Assembly: GCF_002099425.1 (NCBI RefSeq)
Contig: NW_018344159.1
Span: forward strand, 5,082,501 to 5,146,500
Direction of reading: 5' to 3'
DNA length: 64,000 bases
Source of the DNA: Phascolarctos cinereus
Lineage: Eukaryota; Chordata; Mammalia; Diprotodontia; Phascolarctidae
Part shown: piece by piece, positions 22,325-34,175 of the stretch
Layout of the letters: each line of letters opens with the position of its first letter
How positions within the stretch are numbered: position 1 is the first letter of the stretch
Program-made: the position numbers and the translations under genes
Notes under the pieces: model-generated
What the model was told of the DNA's origin: nothing
Databases searched by the model: none
What the model saw: the letters and a program-made list of their open reading frames with translations, nothing else

Positions 22325-23450
22325 TACAAAAGGGAGAGGTTTATGTATCCGTAGCAGAGAAAGGGTACTCAGTAAAGGTACAGCATTTAGCTCAGGTAGA
22401 CATGACTCCCTTCATCTCCATATAGAAATGTTATATGGTCAGCAGGGCATGATGTGTCTGAAGGGCTTTGACTTCAAGTGGATGCCTTTTGGTAACCAGG
22501 AAGCCACATCAACTCAACGTGGAGCCACCAGGAATCAGTCAGTGTCAGTGGTGATATGGTTTGAGCCTTAGCATCTTGTGCCAACCAAAGTATGGGAACA
22601 GATTCCCAGCCTTTTACAGAAAGAATGGCTTAACCTATATGGCAGGCAATGTGGAGAATACTGCCAGATATTGATCTAATCATACTTCATTCCTGGTGGC
22701 AAGGTCCCCAAATCTAGGAGAACTTTGACCATTTAAAATAGCTCTAGGGCTATCACTGAAAAACCTTAATCTTGGGGATGTAAGGAACTGTTATAGACAG
22801 TAAATGAAAAGAAATAAGAAGAGAGGGAAAACCAAATTAAAAAGATAGCGAAAACAAAACAAACAAAATCTCCCATCAAAGGGGTGGCCAAATTTGGAAA
22901 AGATCAAATACCAGAAAACCTAGGCTTTGCTTCTGCCCTTTGGAAGGATTGAGTCTTAGATCTCAATGATCTGATTGTGTGCTGGGTGATGCCAAATCTT
23001 TTCAGTTCACAGCATGTCTGGCACAGCCTGTCTCTGGCATGGTCACCGATTCTTCATAATAGGTCAGGATTATTTGCAATACAGTAGCTAAGAGGTCATT
23101 ATATTTTGGATGCAGGGGACCTAGTAAATAAGGGCCATCAGGATACCTGGGTGAGGAATGTGGGTTCTCAAACTGTCTAATAAGTCAATGACCTTCCTTT
23201 TCACATTGTGAGAATGCAAATGTCATTAACTCATTCAGGACAGTGCCTGGAATAAATTGGCTTCTTTTTATCTACTATATTTCCAGTGGGATATCTATAT
23301 GAGGATGGGCTGAGTTTGCTGGTAGATACCAATCTTATCAAACAGACCAGAGGTTTTATTGAGCATCTGCTCTCTAGGATGTGTCCCAGACAGCATGGAT
23401 TCTTCTTCTCTATGGATCCCTTATCCCTCTTTGTTTGACCCCTCTTGTGC
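22325..23450. other. Intronic stretch without recognised repeats
   Basis: About 1.1 kb. Possible old, unrecognised repeat; no exon supported. The minus-strand frame 23231-23458 has no recognisable product. Confidence 0.4.
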
Positions 23451-23454
23451 TTGT

Positions 23455-23665
23455 GCATAGGCCCACAAACCTAGAACATACTCCCTCCTCAGCACTGCCT
23501 CCCTGAGGTCCTTAGCTGCTTCTCCCTCTTCAAATTAGTTTGTATGCATGCTATACACTCTAGCTGGAATCATTTTTTATTGTTGCCTTTGTATTACAAA
23601 TGCCTAGCCTAGTGCATTGCATATATTAATTATTTAATAAATGTTGACTTGAATCCCATATTCTT
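23455..23665 (+). repeat. L2 LINE 3' end
   Basis: Blocks 'catactccctcctcagcactgcc', 'cctagtgcattgcat' and 'ttatttaataaatgttgactt'. A second L2-like piece follows at about 23695-23790 ('gattataagctatttgagg'). Confidence 0.65.
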
Positions 23666-23869
23666 AACCTTTTTTCCAACTTGCATTATGATTATTTGTG
23701 TACATATGCTATTTCCTTAATTAGATTATAAGCTATTTGAGGGGCAACAATTATGTCATTTTTCACTTTGGTATCCAAAATGGGCATTTAATTTTTTTAA
23801 AGGAGAAGGGGAAGGGATATAGTGGGGATACAGTGTGATTTAGGTAGCTTCTCCTAAGTAAACTCCTCC

Positions 23870-24015
23870 TAGCAAGGCAGATAAACAAGTGTTCAATAAT
23901 TTACAGTCTTAGCTATTTGCTTGTGGTACTTAGAAATGTTAAATTATTTGCCTAGGGTCAAACCGTCAAAGGTGGGACTTGAACCTGTCTTTCTGACATG
24001 TAGTCTGCTGCTGAA
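23870..24015 (-). repeat. MIR/THER1 CORE-SINE fragment
   Basis: Plus strand 'ttatttgcctagggtcaaaccg' and 'gtgggacttgaacctgtctttctgac' mark the antisense core and head. Confidence 0.6.
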
Positions 24016-24019
24016 TTGC

Positions 24020-25320
24020 ATTGAGTAAAAATAATAAGGGTTGTATCCCTTCTAAGCTTCATGCCAACAAAATCAGTATATAGCTAGGAGTTGTACTTGT
24101 CCCCTTAGCAAAAAATTTGTTTGAAACATTACATTTGAAACTGCATTTCAGCTAAACTAAGGGTGAAAGTGGTTTTCTCCAATTTAGATAGACTAGATGA
24201 GGGGTTATGCTATCAGGTTTTGGATTCCAGCTGATCCAGGGCTAGGATTCTTTGACAAACTAATGGAGCTAGATCTGCTTTCTTCAAGTTCTAAAATTAT
24301 TTTCTCTCTGAAAGTGATGAGTGCCAAACCAGACTGTAGTAAGTCCCATTTTGTTTTTCTATTTTGCCTAGTCATTTAACTTTTTTTTTGTAAAGAAAAC
24401 AACTTGTTTGTGCTTTTAAGTTATTATTTTGATTCAATGGAACTGTCATGAGATTTAAAGGAAATGGTTAGTGAGAGTCAAATAGATAAACACAGAGGAT
24501 GGTTTTAGATAGCACCAGAACCAGACTATGTGTATAACAGGAAGTTGCTATGGGAAACCATTTAGGGAAAACAATGTACAGAGCTTTGGTGGGTTGAGTT
24601 GGCATATTAAAACTCACCTTACTTGGGAATTCAATTCAATTCAACATTTATTAAATGCCTGCTATTTACAGAATGCTGTTTGCAGAGTCTTAGATAGCAT
24701 TGGTCAAACACTAATATTGGTTTCCAGCTAAGTACACTGGTTTCTTTAAGGAAATCTGAGGAAAAGAAACAGGAGAGAAAATTTATGTCTATCTTCTTAA
24801 CTTCAAATGATTTGGCCCAAACTCAAATAAATGAGATATGTTATTATTGGTAAGAAAGAAGTAGCAAATATTGCCAATTAAATTATGTTGAGAGCTTTTT
24901 TTTATTGATGAATAAAGTTCACCCTGTATTTGAATTTAAAGATTTACTTTGACAATGGCCCTTCTTACAAAATGTTCTCCTTCCAGGAGGCCAAGGAGCT
25001 CTATTTTAATATTCATTTATGAGTCACATTGTCTTAGAGCCTGGGTACTGTTTGCAGGCAGAAAAGGAGGCATATTTTACAGCTGTGCATTTGCTATTCT
25101 GGTGGGTGGAACTGCTTTCCATGTGTTTCCTTCATTTCTCCATGCTTTTTGTTTTATTTTTTTTCCTCTTTTAATTTTCAAGAGCTTTGAGATCCTTAAG
25201 CCTTTTGATTATTATTATGCTATTTCTCTGAGTTCCATATCATCTCTCTACTCTTTCTCTTAAATTCAACCCAAGCCTTTTTTTCTTTATATGCTTTTTT
25301 TTTTTTTACTTTATGTGGTC
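24020..25320. other. Largely unique intronic stretch
   Basis: No complete repeat. A short antisense L2 tail ('ttcaattcaacatttattaaatgcctgc') sits at about 24630-24665. No supported exon. Confidence 0.45.
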
Positions 25321-25324
25321 CTTA

Positions 25325-25575
25325 TATAGGCAGTTGGTGGTGGAGTAGATTGGAATCTGGGTTTGAAGTCAGCAAGACCTGAGTTCAAATCCAGCCACAG
25401 ATTCTTACTGGCTGCGTGATCCTGGGCAAATCACTTTACCTCTGTCTACCTCAGTAAAATGGGAATAATAATAGCCCCTACCTAGAAGGGTTGTTGTAAG
25501 GATTAAATGATATATTTGCAAAAAAATATTTCTCTCACTGTCTGGCACATAGGTGCCATATATAAATGCTAATTC
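25325..25575 (+). repeat. MIR/THER1-type CORE-SINE, near full length
   Basis: Head 'aggcagttggtggtggagtagattgg', box B-like 'gagttcaaatccagcc', 'gtgatcctgggcaaatcac', 'ggttgttgtaaggattaaatg' and an L2-like tail 'tgtctggcacataggtgcc'. Confidence 0.85.
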
Positions 25576-25829
25576 CCTACCCCACTTTCCCTTTCCCTCT
25601 TCCCCTTTTCCATTGTAAAGGGAGTGGTTGCCTTCTAAAAGGATGCCCTAGAAAATTTTTTCTCCTTTTTAACCATAGGTATTGGGTAAAATGCCATCTC
25701 AGTAAGCAATATAGTTATGGCTTGCTTCTCATTGGGCTTGCTCTTTAAAATCTTAATTCATCCAATTTCCACCTAAAGAGTTTCCATGAATGTAGTCTTC
25801 TTGGTTCAAAGCCTGTCCCTTGATTCATT

Positions 25830-26012
25830 ATACCCAACTGCCTCATGGCAAATTACAATTTTGCCTTAAATAGTTCTCTGTTAATTTATTTTATGTATGT
25901 TTTTGTTCCTCCATAAGATTATAAATTCCTTGAGGAGCTTCTGTACCCTCAGAGCAGTGAGTAGCTTGCTAGAAACCTAACAGGTGTTCAACGAATTCTC
26001 ATTGATGTGATT
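25830..26012 (+). repeat. L2 LINE 3' end
   Basis: 'cataagattataaattccttgaggagc' followed by 'ctaacaggtgttcaacgaattctcattga' matches the L2 3' tail. Confidence 0.55.
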
Positions 26013-26017
26013 TAACA

Positions 26018-26195
26018 GTTCTCATAGCATTGGAAAGCATATTGGCCTGAGACTCAAGAAACCTGGGTTTTAGTTTTATTTCTGTTACTAGTGTCACCTT
26101 GATTGGTTTAAGTCTCAGTTTCCTCATCGGTAAAAATGTGATAACATCTGTAAGGATTTCTTCCAGCTTTAAAATTCTGTGATTCTTTTTTCATT
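26018..26195 (+). repeat. MIR/THER1 CORE-SINE
   Basis: Head 'agcattggaaagcatattgg', core 'agtctcagtttcctcatcgg' and the distal block 'ttcttccagctttaaaattctgtgattc'. Confidence 0.65.
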
Positions 26196-26337
26196 CTTTC
26201 ACTAAGGAACAATCACAGGTGTTTCGTTACCCTCTAAGAATTCAGGGTTCTAAGCCAGATGGCCTTGGTTGAGATTGTCAGACACACACAAAAACTCCCC
26301 TTCCCCCACTCCCATAGAGTTGTATGTGTTCATATGC

Positions 26338-26340
<3 letters not shown>

Positions 26341-26368
<28 letters not shown>
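26341..26368. repeat. (CA)n microsatellite
   Basis: Fourteen CA units. Confidence 0.97.
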
Positions 26369-26369
<1 letters not shown>

Positions 26370-26372
<3 letters not shown>

Positions 26373-26950
26373 CCCACCAAAAAAACTAACTCTCCTCCCA
26401 ATTCATAAACCAAGGGAATAGGAATGAAGCAATTGTTTGGCAATTCATGGAAAGCAGCCATATTATAGTTCCTTTTTCTGTCCCCTCTCAACACAAGGCC
26501 TTAGAAACAGATGATAACCTTTTGATCAGCTGTACCTTCCCACCCAGTGCCAATTGTCCAGTTCTTCTTTCATTCTGGGTCAGAGATGACATTACAGAGC
26601 TTGTGACAATATCCTGGTATAAATGTTAGCTAATAGAGGTTTGGCTTCATCCTTAGGGATGTCAGTTACATTTTTTTTCTTTTTAAGAAAAAAAAGTAGT
26701 ACTAAATGAGAAAAGCAAAAATTTGGTTTGAAGTTCAGAAGATTGTTCAGTTGATAAGCCTTCTTTGGGAATTTTCAGGATAAGAGAGCAAAAGAAGCCT
26801 TACTTCAAACTTTAATATTCAGATTGGAGACAACTAGAAAAGGCTGCACTAAACTGAAGCTGAGATGCTCCAAAATCTCTTTTCCCTTCATTTTGTCTGA
26901 CTTTGTGAACAGCATTGTTCACTACAAAGAAGTGAAGAAGTCATTGGATT
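26370..26950. other. Intronic stretch without recognised repeats
   Basis: No repeat or exon recognised. Confidence 0.4.
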
Positions 26951-26954
26951 TAAA

Positions 26955-27155
26955 AAAATGGCGCAGTGGAAAGAATGGAAGGATATAGAGTCTAACAATT
27001 TGGTCTTTTCAACTTCCTATCTGTGTGACCTTGGATGAGTTACTAAATATCTCTTGGTCTAGCTTCCTAAACTCAAAAATGACGAGATGTGGCTAAGTAG
27101 CCTTTGAGGTTACTTCCCATTCTTAAATCTATGACTGCATAATCTCATTTTGTTA
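26955..27155 (+). repeat. MIR/THER1 CORE-SINE
   Basis: 'gcgcagtggaaagaatgg', 'ctatctgtgtgaccttggatgag' and 'cttcccattcttaaatctatgac' follow MIR order. Confidence 0.65.
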
Positions 27156-27159
27156 AAGA

Positions 27160-27335
27160 ACTATTGTGGTACAGAGGAAAGAACATTGGAATTGGAACAG
27201 GAAGCCTTGGGTTTGAGTGTTGGCTCTGGAACTTATCAGCTATGTGACTCTGGGTAAGATGCTTAAATTCACTGAGCCTACCTCACGTACAGGGTTGCCG
27301 TGAGAAAACAGCTCCGTAAGCCTTCAATGCTGCAT
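27160..27335 (+). repeat. MIR/THER1 CORE-SINE
   Basis: 'gtggtacagaggaaagaacattgg', 'cttatcagctatgtgactctgggtaag' and 'gggttgccgtgagaaaac'. It lies right behind another MIR in the same orientation. Confidence 0.7.
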
Positions 27336-27339
27336 AAAT

Positions 27340-28190
27340 GTGAGTTGTCAACGGCTGCTGTGCTGGATCCTCACCATATTCAGCTGCTGCTGGACTGGAC
27401 CAGGCATGTTGTGTGGACACTGGACTGTCGCTGCTGCCTGACTCGGCAGGCTATTCTTCCACTGGACAGAGGAAGAATGATACCTCATAACCCTAACTGA
27501 AAGCTGTTTGGTTTAAGACAACATCTATGTAGGAAAGGAAGCTAGTTTTCCCTTCCACTCCTAATGTTTCCAACTAGGCAGAATAGGTTGATTGATGTGA
27601 TTTAATATAGGATCCCTTGTCCCAAGCCATATTTTGCACAAAAATTGAATTTCTACTAATTACATAATCATCTGGATTAATAAATAAACAGAATGAATAT
27701 AAAAGAACAATCTGGATGGACTAAATTATCCTAATACCACTTTGCCTTAATTAATCCAATTAAATTTATTTTCACCTCAAAAAAAAAAGAGAATTATACT
27801 TCATAATAGAAACCCTCTCCTCCCTAATCACTGAGGGTTTATGGATACCCTGGACATTATAAATCATCAGTACTGGATGTTATGATGTAAAAGAGGAGGC
27901 AGAACACTAGAGAAGGGTATATGAATGACATTTTTACATGTTAAATTGTACCTGGCTGATAGGAACTCTCTGCTCTAGTAGGCTGCTAATACTAAGGGAT
28001 AAAAGTCAGAAGAAACTGTGATCTATTAGAGTATCTGTAAATTCAAAAGTTGAGGAAGGGATGAATAAGATGTAGGTGACTATGAGAAGACTTTCACTGT
28101 AATATAAAGGGGGTGGACCTGGAGACCAGACAAAAAAAGGACCATGTTTTTCTAAGGAACTAGGCTTCCTGGGAGAAAGGAAAGAAGGAA
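27340..28190. other. Intronic stretch without recognised repeats
   Basis: AT-rich with an A-run at 27780-27790. A 66-codon plus frame (27300-27500) reads through the end of the preceding SINE and is not gene-like. Confidence 0.4.
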
Positions 28191-28192
28191 GG

Positions 28193-28312
28193 AAACAAAC
28201 ATTTACTGAGTGCCTACTATATGCTAGGCACTGTGCTGAACACTTTACAAATATTATCTCATTTAATCTTCATGACAACCCTGGGAGGTAGGTGAGAGAG
28301 AGAGAGAGTATT
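28193..28312 (-). repeat. MIR fragment with short (GA)n
   Basis: Plus strand 'catttactgagtgcctactatatgctaggcactgtgct', 'tacaaatattatctcattt' and 'caaccctgggaggtaggtg' are the antisense MIR 3' half; GA units follow at 28293-28309. Confidence 0.75.
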
Positions 28313-28619
28313 CAGTTTGGCTTTGGAGATCAAGAAGGATGAACAGGGAGCAGGAAAGCTTGGTTGGGGTAAGAGATTGAGATGGGCAACAAAAAAGGAG
28401 CTAAAACAGTGAGTGCCTGGAGGAGATTGCTATCCAGGCTGAAGTTTGTGCATAGATAATGGAATAACATGAGATGGAATATCTTTAATTTACCTTATCT
28501 GCATAGAGTTTATACTTAGAGATTTACTCTTATTCTAACAAAATAGCTTATAAGCGATTGTTATATATATAAAAATATATATATTTTAAGTGTTTGTATA
28601 TATGACATATGGTAGTGGA

Positions 28620-29480
28620 CAAGAGGGAGGTATCCAGCTGAGTGTCCTAGGGAACTATCATTGGTTTTGTTTGATTTAGTATTTTTATCAAAGATTTGGA
28701 GGAAGACAATTGGCAGAGATAGCTAATGTAGTGGATGACAGAATAAGGATCCCAAAAGATCTTTACAGGCTAAACTATTGGGTTGAATCTAATGAGATGA
28801 ATTTAACAGGATTAAAAAAGTCAGCATCACAATAAATATTAGGGAGTCTTGACCAGAGAGCAGAACAACTGAAAAAGATCTGGAGGTTTAAATGGACTGC
28901 ATGCTCAATATAAGTCAACTGTGATATAACATCCAAAAAAGTCAATGCAACCTTATACTGACTTAAGAAAGTCACATTGTCCAACCTAGGGAAGTGAGAA
29001 TTCTATTGTATTCTGCCCTAGTCAGACTAAACTTAGAGTACTGTGTTCAGTACTGGTGCCACATTTAAGCAAGGGCACTGATAACCTTGGAGAATGTCCA
29101 GAGGAAAGAAATCAGGATGGTGAATGTTCTCAAGATCATGACATATGAGGATTGGTTGATGGAACTGAGGAGGTTTAGCCTAGAAAAGAGAATTAAGGAT
29201 GGGGGATAATAATTATCTTGAAGTAGGTGAAGGGAGGGATCATCCTGTGTATGACTTATCATGCTTTGCCCCAGAGGCAGAATGAGTAACGATGCTTAAA
29301 AGTTGCAAAAAAGCAGATTAAGTTAAGGAAAAACTTCCCAACATTTAGAGCTATTCAAAAGTGGAATGGGCTGCCTCAGGAGGCATTATATTCCCTGTTC
29401 TCATTTCCCTTCTTCTCACTGGAGGAAAGCTAGTATTGGACTACTTGGCTTCTGAAGCTCTTTCCAACTGGGAGATTCTG
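28620..29480 (+). mobile_element. CR1/L3-type LINE, 3' coding end and UTR
   Basis: One of the longest CR1/L3 pieces. Blocks in order: 'ggaactatcattggttttg', 'caaagatttggaggaagac', 'gagtactgtgttcagtactgg', 'gagaatgtccagaggaaagaaatcaggatggtgaa' in two lines, 'ttagcctagaaaagag', 'gccccagaggcagaatgag', 'aaaaacttcccaacatttagagct' and 'gtggaatgggctgcctcagg'. The coding end is decayed; minus-strand frames at 28775-28984 and 29065-29262 are antisense artefacts. Confidence 0.85.
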
Positions 29481-29484
29481 TTAT

Positions 29485-29730
29485 TGAGCGTTGCAATGGG
29501 TTCCTAATTTGTTTCGCCACCTCAGGTTTCTCTCTCCTCACACATCCTCCACACACAGCTGCCAAAATGAATTTCCTAAAGCATAGGTCTGATCATATCA
29601 CTTTCCTACTCAGTAAATTATAGTAGTTCACTTTTACTGCTAGGATCAATATTTGGTATTCAAAGCTCTTCACAACCCATCCTTTTACACCTTAATCTGT
29701 ACAATGCACTCTACAATCCTTCAGTAATAG
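29485..29730 (+). mobile_element. L2 LINE ORF2 fragment
   Basis: Blocks 'agctgccaaaatgaatttcctaaagcataggtctgatcatatcac', 'tactcagtaaattatagtagttc' and 'attcaaagctcttcacaac' match the C-terminal L2 coding region. Confidence 0.75.
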
Positions 29731-29734
29731 CCTG

Positions 29735-30060
29735 TTTTCTGCGCTGTGCGTTTATTATGTATTTGTTAAGTCCTAGGAACTACAGTAAATACTAGGGATA
29801 CAATGAAGAAAGAAGCAAAACATTTTCTGCCCTCAAGGAGCTTACATTTTAATGGGGGAGACAACATACACAAGATACATACATAGTAGATGAAAGGAAA
29901 CCTTCAAAGGAAAGACACTAACAATTTAGAAGAACAGGAAAGATCTGTAGAATGTGGCATTGAATCTTGAGGAAAACCTTTGATTCTAAGACACAGAGGT
30001 GGAGGAGTTCATTCCAGGCATGGAGGATATTCTGGGCAAAGGTTAAAGAAGAGAAAGTGG
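29735..30060 (-). repeat. L2 LINE 3' region
   Basis: Plus strand 'gtgcgtttattatgtatttgttaagtcctagg', 'ctagggatacaatgaagaaag', 'ctcaaggagcttacatttta' and 'gagttcattccaggcatgg' are antisense L2. It faces the preceding sense L2. Confidence 0.7.
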
Positions 30061-30079
30061 GCTGGAATGGGTCTTAAAG

Positions 30080-30215
30080 AGTATCTAGTCCTACTCATTC
30101 AATGTGCAGATGGGTAAATTGAGGACCAGATAGATTTAATGACTTGCCTAGGATCACACAGATAGTAAGTACTGGGATGGGATTTCAATCTAGATTCTCT
30201 TCCCTCATCAGGCTC
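30080..30215 (-). repeat. MIR/THER1 CORE-SINE fragment
   Basis: Plus strand 'cagatgggtaaattgaggaccagatag' and 'gacttgcctaggatcacacagatagtaag' show the antisense core. Confidence 0.75.
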
Positions 30216-30219
30216 AGAG

Positions 30220-31812
30220 TAAATTGCTGTTTTCTCTTTTACTTCTAAGTTGTCCTAACCCTGCTCTAAAGGACTTAGTCCTTTCTTGCTAGGTCTCCCC
30301 AGAGCTACAACTAGGAATTTTTGTGCCTAAGGGAAGGGGTGAAGAAACCTACCTGAGATGCAGCTGCCTTTGGGAAGGAAGCATGCATTAGGATAGTGGA
30401 TGTTTTACTCACAGTCCAAGTCAGGACTGCCTTGTCCTGACAATGACCCCTCACTTCTAAGTCAGAACTGTTATCTTCTTGATAGATTGATTGGGAGAGT
30501 ATTCCCACTGCTCTTACTACTCACAGAAATTTTACAAATCTCTCTTTTCTGGGCACATAGCTCTGATGAGCTGCACAATCCCCTTCACCTGTTATCCAGC
30601 TTTCTGTTTGTTTGTTTGTTTGTTTCTTTTTTTCCCCAGTGGCAATGCCAGGCAAGCTCAATCAGTTCATTGGGCAGTCTGACTTCTGTTTCCTATTCTT
30701 TTGGCCACTTCCCATCTCTTCCTTGTGAAACTTCCCAATTTTAACCAAAGAAATATATTTTATTTTATAAGCCATTTTTTTTTTAGAGGCACAGGTTAGG
30801 TTTCTGCTTGCACATTGGGCATTCATGCCTTTCAAGCAGGCTGAATCCAGTCATTCCTAGCTTATTATGAGTGATTTTGTAATTCCTAAATTGCATTACA
30901 ATCATTCTTACCCTATAAAAATCAAGGTACTCTCAAATTTCATGTATATTACAATCAGACTTATGCAATTTCAGAGTCAGAAAGGGTATCTTTGAGGGAC
31001 ACTTCTTTTTTCTATAGGTTCTATAGTATTAAGGGATGACTTTTTTGGGGGAGAGGGGAAGCATTTGAAATCATATGAATAAGCTGCTTGTTTTACTTAT
31101 TATTAAGCTATTATTTTTTCTAGAAGAATAGAGGAAGAAGTTTTGGTTTGTAGCTGAGAAAAAATATGACACTTTCACTTTATTTAAATTCTTCACCTTT
31201 TGTAGCAGATGGTACAGGGGCTGTAGCTAGAGTTGAGTTGGAAACTTTGTCCATAAATTCCAAAACATGGATAATGTCCCTGGAGACTTAAACAGAAATC
31301 TGTAGTTTTGATTGTGACCTTTAAATTTTTTTTGCTAATATCATGTGACATGTGCAACTTAACCAAATGGGGGGAGAAAGAGGGGAAGTAGGAGGCATTA
31401 GGATGAAGTATCAGAGAAAATAGAAAAGACATTTCACAAAACCTAAGATCAAGATGGACAAAAAGTGGCACCCTTTCCTATCATACACTTTTCCCCCCTC
31501 TTCTCTTTCTGGGAAAGAGAAGGAGCATGAGGAACAGTAGGTGGGTAGGAGGGAAAGCGTGGCATGTGAAGATCAGTAGAGGATATGGTGTCTCAAAAGA
31601 GAGAAAGAAGAAAAACCCACACAAATGAAAAAAATGGGAACTCCAACAAAAGGGCACATTTTCAGGTCCCTAATAATTAAAATTTCTCATTTCAAATCTT
31701 TATTAAGAACATTAGGAGAATCCAAAAGAATCGAGAACATCTTATTCACAAGCTTTAAGGCTTTTTGTTGCTTTTTCTTCCTCATCCTCCACTTCCTCAT
31801 TCTTTGCAGAAG
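30220..31812. other. Largely unique intronic stretch
   Basis: Only a short (GTTT)n at 30605-30628 and T/A runs were recognised. Open frames at 30311-30508 (minus), 30400-30744 (plus) and 31193-31471 (minus) have no recognisable domain. The interval 30780-31000 looks complex and could be conserved noncoding sequence. Confidence 0.45.
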
Positions 31813-31814
31813 CA

Positions 31815-31945
31815 TAAAAAGTCTGGGCTGGAAGAATCTTAGAGATCATCCACTTCAACTTATTTCGTTTTACAGGTGAAGAAACTGAGGCCCAGAGAGA
31901 TTGTTATCTGTTTGAAGACAGAGTTATTAGTGGCTCCTCTTAAAT
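31815..31945 (-). repeat. MIR/L3-type fragment
   Basis: Plus strand 'gggctggaagaatcttagagatcatccacttcaac' followed by 'ttttacaggtgaagaaactgaggcccagagag'. Confidence 0.6.
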
Positions 31946-32239
31946 AATCTAGGATTTTGTTGGTGTGAGTACTCATCACAAACATGTTAGTATCTGGTTT
32001 AATGATTTGCATTGGTTAAAAAAATCATTACCCAGTGAACATCCTTTTGGTTATGAACCTTTCTCTGTACTTACCTAGGCAAGGGGAGGGGAGGGCACCA
32101 CATAGCATTTGCTCCTGCCAGAGGGTCTATAGATATACTTGAGGCTTTTCAAATTTGGTAGGACCTGCCAAAGTTTGTGTTCCCTTGGCATAGTCTTTGA
32201 GAATGCAAAGAATTCATGCCATGATGAGGCTAATTGACT

Positions 32240-32332
32240 AACAGACTGTTACAGCTGGAAGGAAATTTAGTAATCATTTAATATATGCCCTACATTTTAT
32301 AGATGGTGAAACAAAAACCCAGAGTAGTATCA
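32240..32332 (-). repeat. MIR/L3-type fragment
   Basis: Plus strand 'acagctggaaggaaatttagtaatcattt' then 'ttttatagatggtgaaac'. Confidence 0.5.
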
Positions 32333-32639
32333 TAAATCCAAGGGAAAAAGATGCTGGTGGTTGCTGGGAATGGATTAAGAGCATTAATGGACTTGAGAAT
32401 TAAGTAGGACAAACTTACTTCAACAATGCAGAGACTATTTGGAGACACATTGGTAAACTCTATATTATTCAAGGTTGAATTTCCCAGAGACATAGGCATA
32501 ACTACCAATAAAAATGTCAAAAAGGGGATGATTCCTTTCTGTCAAAGTTAGAAGAACTTTTAAAACCTAAAATGTTACAGAAAATGAACCCACAGGAAAT
32601 ATTTTCACTTAGGGGTTGGAGATAGAGGAAGAAACAGTA

Positions 32640-32745
32640 TAAATCTAATTTCCTGGAGGGCAGGGTCTATTTTCCATTTTCATCTTTGTATACTCAATAC
32701 CTAGCACTTAGTAGGTACTTAATAAATGCTTTTAAATTGAATTGA
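32640..32745 (+). repeat. L2 LINE 3' end
   Basis: 'tttcctggagggcagggtctatttt', 'caatacctagcacttagtaggtacttaataaatgc' and a short 'ttgaattgaa' tail. Confidence 0.8.
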
Positions 32746-33182
32746 AGGGGAAGAAGGCTAGAAGACTTATTTGATTAAGCTCTTAATTACCTCAGGAATT
32801 TCAGAGCTTTGATGTCATCCCAGTGGAAATGATTTCGTGATAAGATTCAATAAGCACATTCATAGAGTTGTCAGGGCCCCAAATCTTCATCATCTGGTCA
32901 CCACTCTTCTGGCTACAACATTCGTAATGAGTAGTGCCAGTTTTGAGTGTTCATATCTATAGCATAATCTGTACTCAATTCTCATATACTTCTTATGTGT
33001 CTCCTAAATTTGTGAATGAATTGCAGTAGAAACATTTACTATAATACCATAGGCTATAGGTTAACTGAAGATTTTGATTTCGAATTCACAGGACTCCAAT
33101 GATTCTTCACTCGCTCTCCTCCATTAAAAAAATCTTATTTGAAGGTAAAATTTGGATACAGTTTGATTTATCAGGGTAACAG

Positions 33183-33347
33183 AGGAGTGGCACTTGGTAC
33201 AATGGAAAGGACTTTAGCTCTGGAGTCAAAGGACTTGGGTTTAAATCTTGTCTCTGATGCTTATTAGCAATGTGACTTTGTTTAAGTCACTTAACCTTCC
33301 TTTGTCTCACTTTCCTTATCTGTAAAATAAGGAGGTTTGAATAGATG
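33183..33347 (+). repeat. MIR/THER1 CORE-SINE
   Basis: Head 'ggcacttggtacaatggaaaggac', 'agcaatgtgactttgtttaagtcacttaacc' and 'ccttatctgtaaaataaggagg'. Confidence 0.75.
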
Positions 33348-33349
33348 AA

Positions 33350-33645
33350 GTCCGGTTCTTGCTCTAAAATGATCCTCAGAGAAAAAGGAAAAAGACACAA
33401 AAATATTGATAGCAGCTCCTTGTGGTGCAAAGAAGTGGAAACTAAGGGACTTTCCATCAACTGGGGAATAGCTGAACAAATGATGGCATATGAATGTAAG
33501 GGAATAATGTATACTATAAGAAATGATGACTGGGTTCATATCAGAGAAATTTGGGAAGACATATGAACCAGATACAGGGTAAAGTGAGCTCAATTTATAC
33601 AATAACAATAATATGTTGTAAAGGCAAATAAATTTGAAAGACTTA
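33350..33645 (+). mobile_element. L1 3' region fragment
   Basis: 'aaactaagggactttccatcaactggggaatagctgaacaaatgatgg' (over several blocks), 'gaatgtaagggaataatgta' and 'gaaatttgggaagacatatgaacc' match the marsupial L1 ORF2 end and 3' UTR. Open frames on both strands here are repeat-derived. Confidence 0.8.
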
Positions 33646-33689
33646 AAAAACTGATCAATGGAGTAAGAGAAATGATTATTTCTCTCTTA

Positions 33690-34175
33690 TGCTACTAGCT
33701 GATTATTAAAATTGGGGGGACTCCAGCTTTTCCCCCTCTGTCCTATTTCCTTGTCTAATCTTTCAAGGACAGGCCTGATGGAAGATAAGATTAACATTCT
33801 CCCCATCCTGGGAATTGCTACTCTGCTCAAATAGATCAGATGTCTAATCTAAGGTGAAACTCCCTTCTGCTCAGGCTTTGTACATTAATTTTCTTTGTAG
33901 TATGTAAATATGAATGTAGTATATAGTATTCTTTGTAGTAAATGATACAAAGTTCAGGTCAAGCCCTTCATTGTAATATTCATTTTCTCATTAATTGTTA
34001 ACCAATCAGAGTTTATTGCCATTCTCAGGAACACCTCTCTTCCATTAGCCATGAGCCTGCTGCCATGATTGTCTTTGATCTAAGAGAGAGAGGGCCAATA
34101 AAATGCTGGCATTTCAAATAAAATGTTTAAATTACCCAGAAATTATGTCTCTTGAACTTTTTTGATCACCACAGT
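33690..34175 (+). mobile_element. Probable solo LTR of an endogenous retrovirus
   Basis: About 480 bases with LTR-like order: unique U3-like part, 'gttaaccaatcagagtttat' (inverted CCAAT-type motif), 'gagccaataaaatgctgg'-type promoter/poly-A segment with two AATAAA motifs, and a right end at 'tgatcaccaca'. Left edge lies between 33690 and 33701. No flanking duplication could be confirmed and no internal region adjoins it. Old fossil; family not assigned. Confidence 0.55.
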
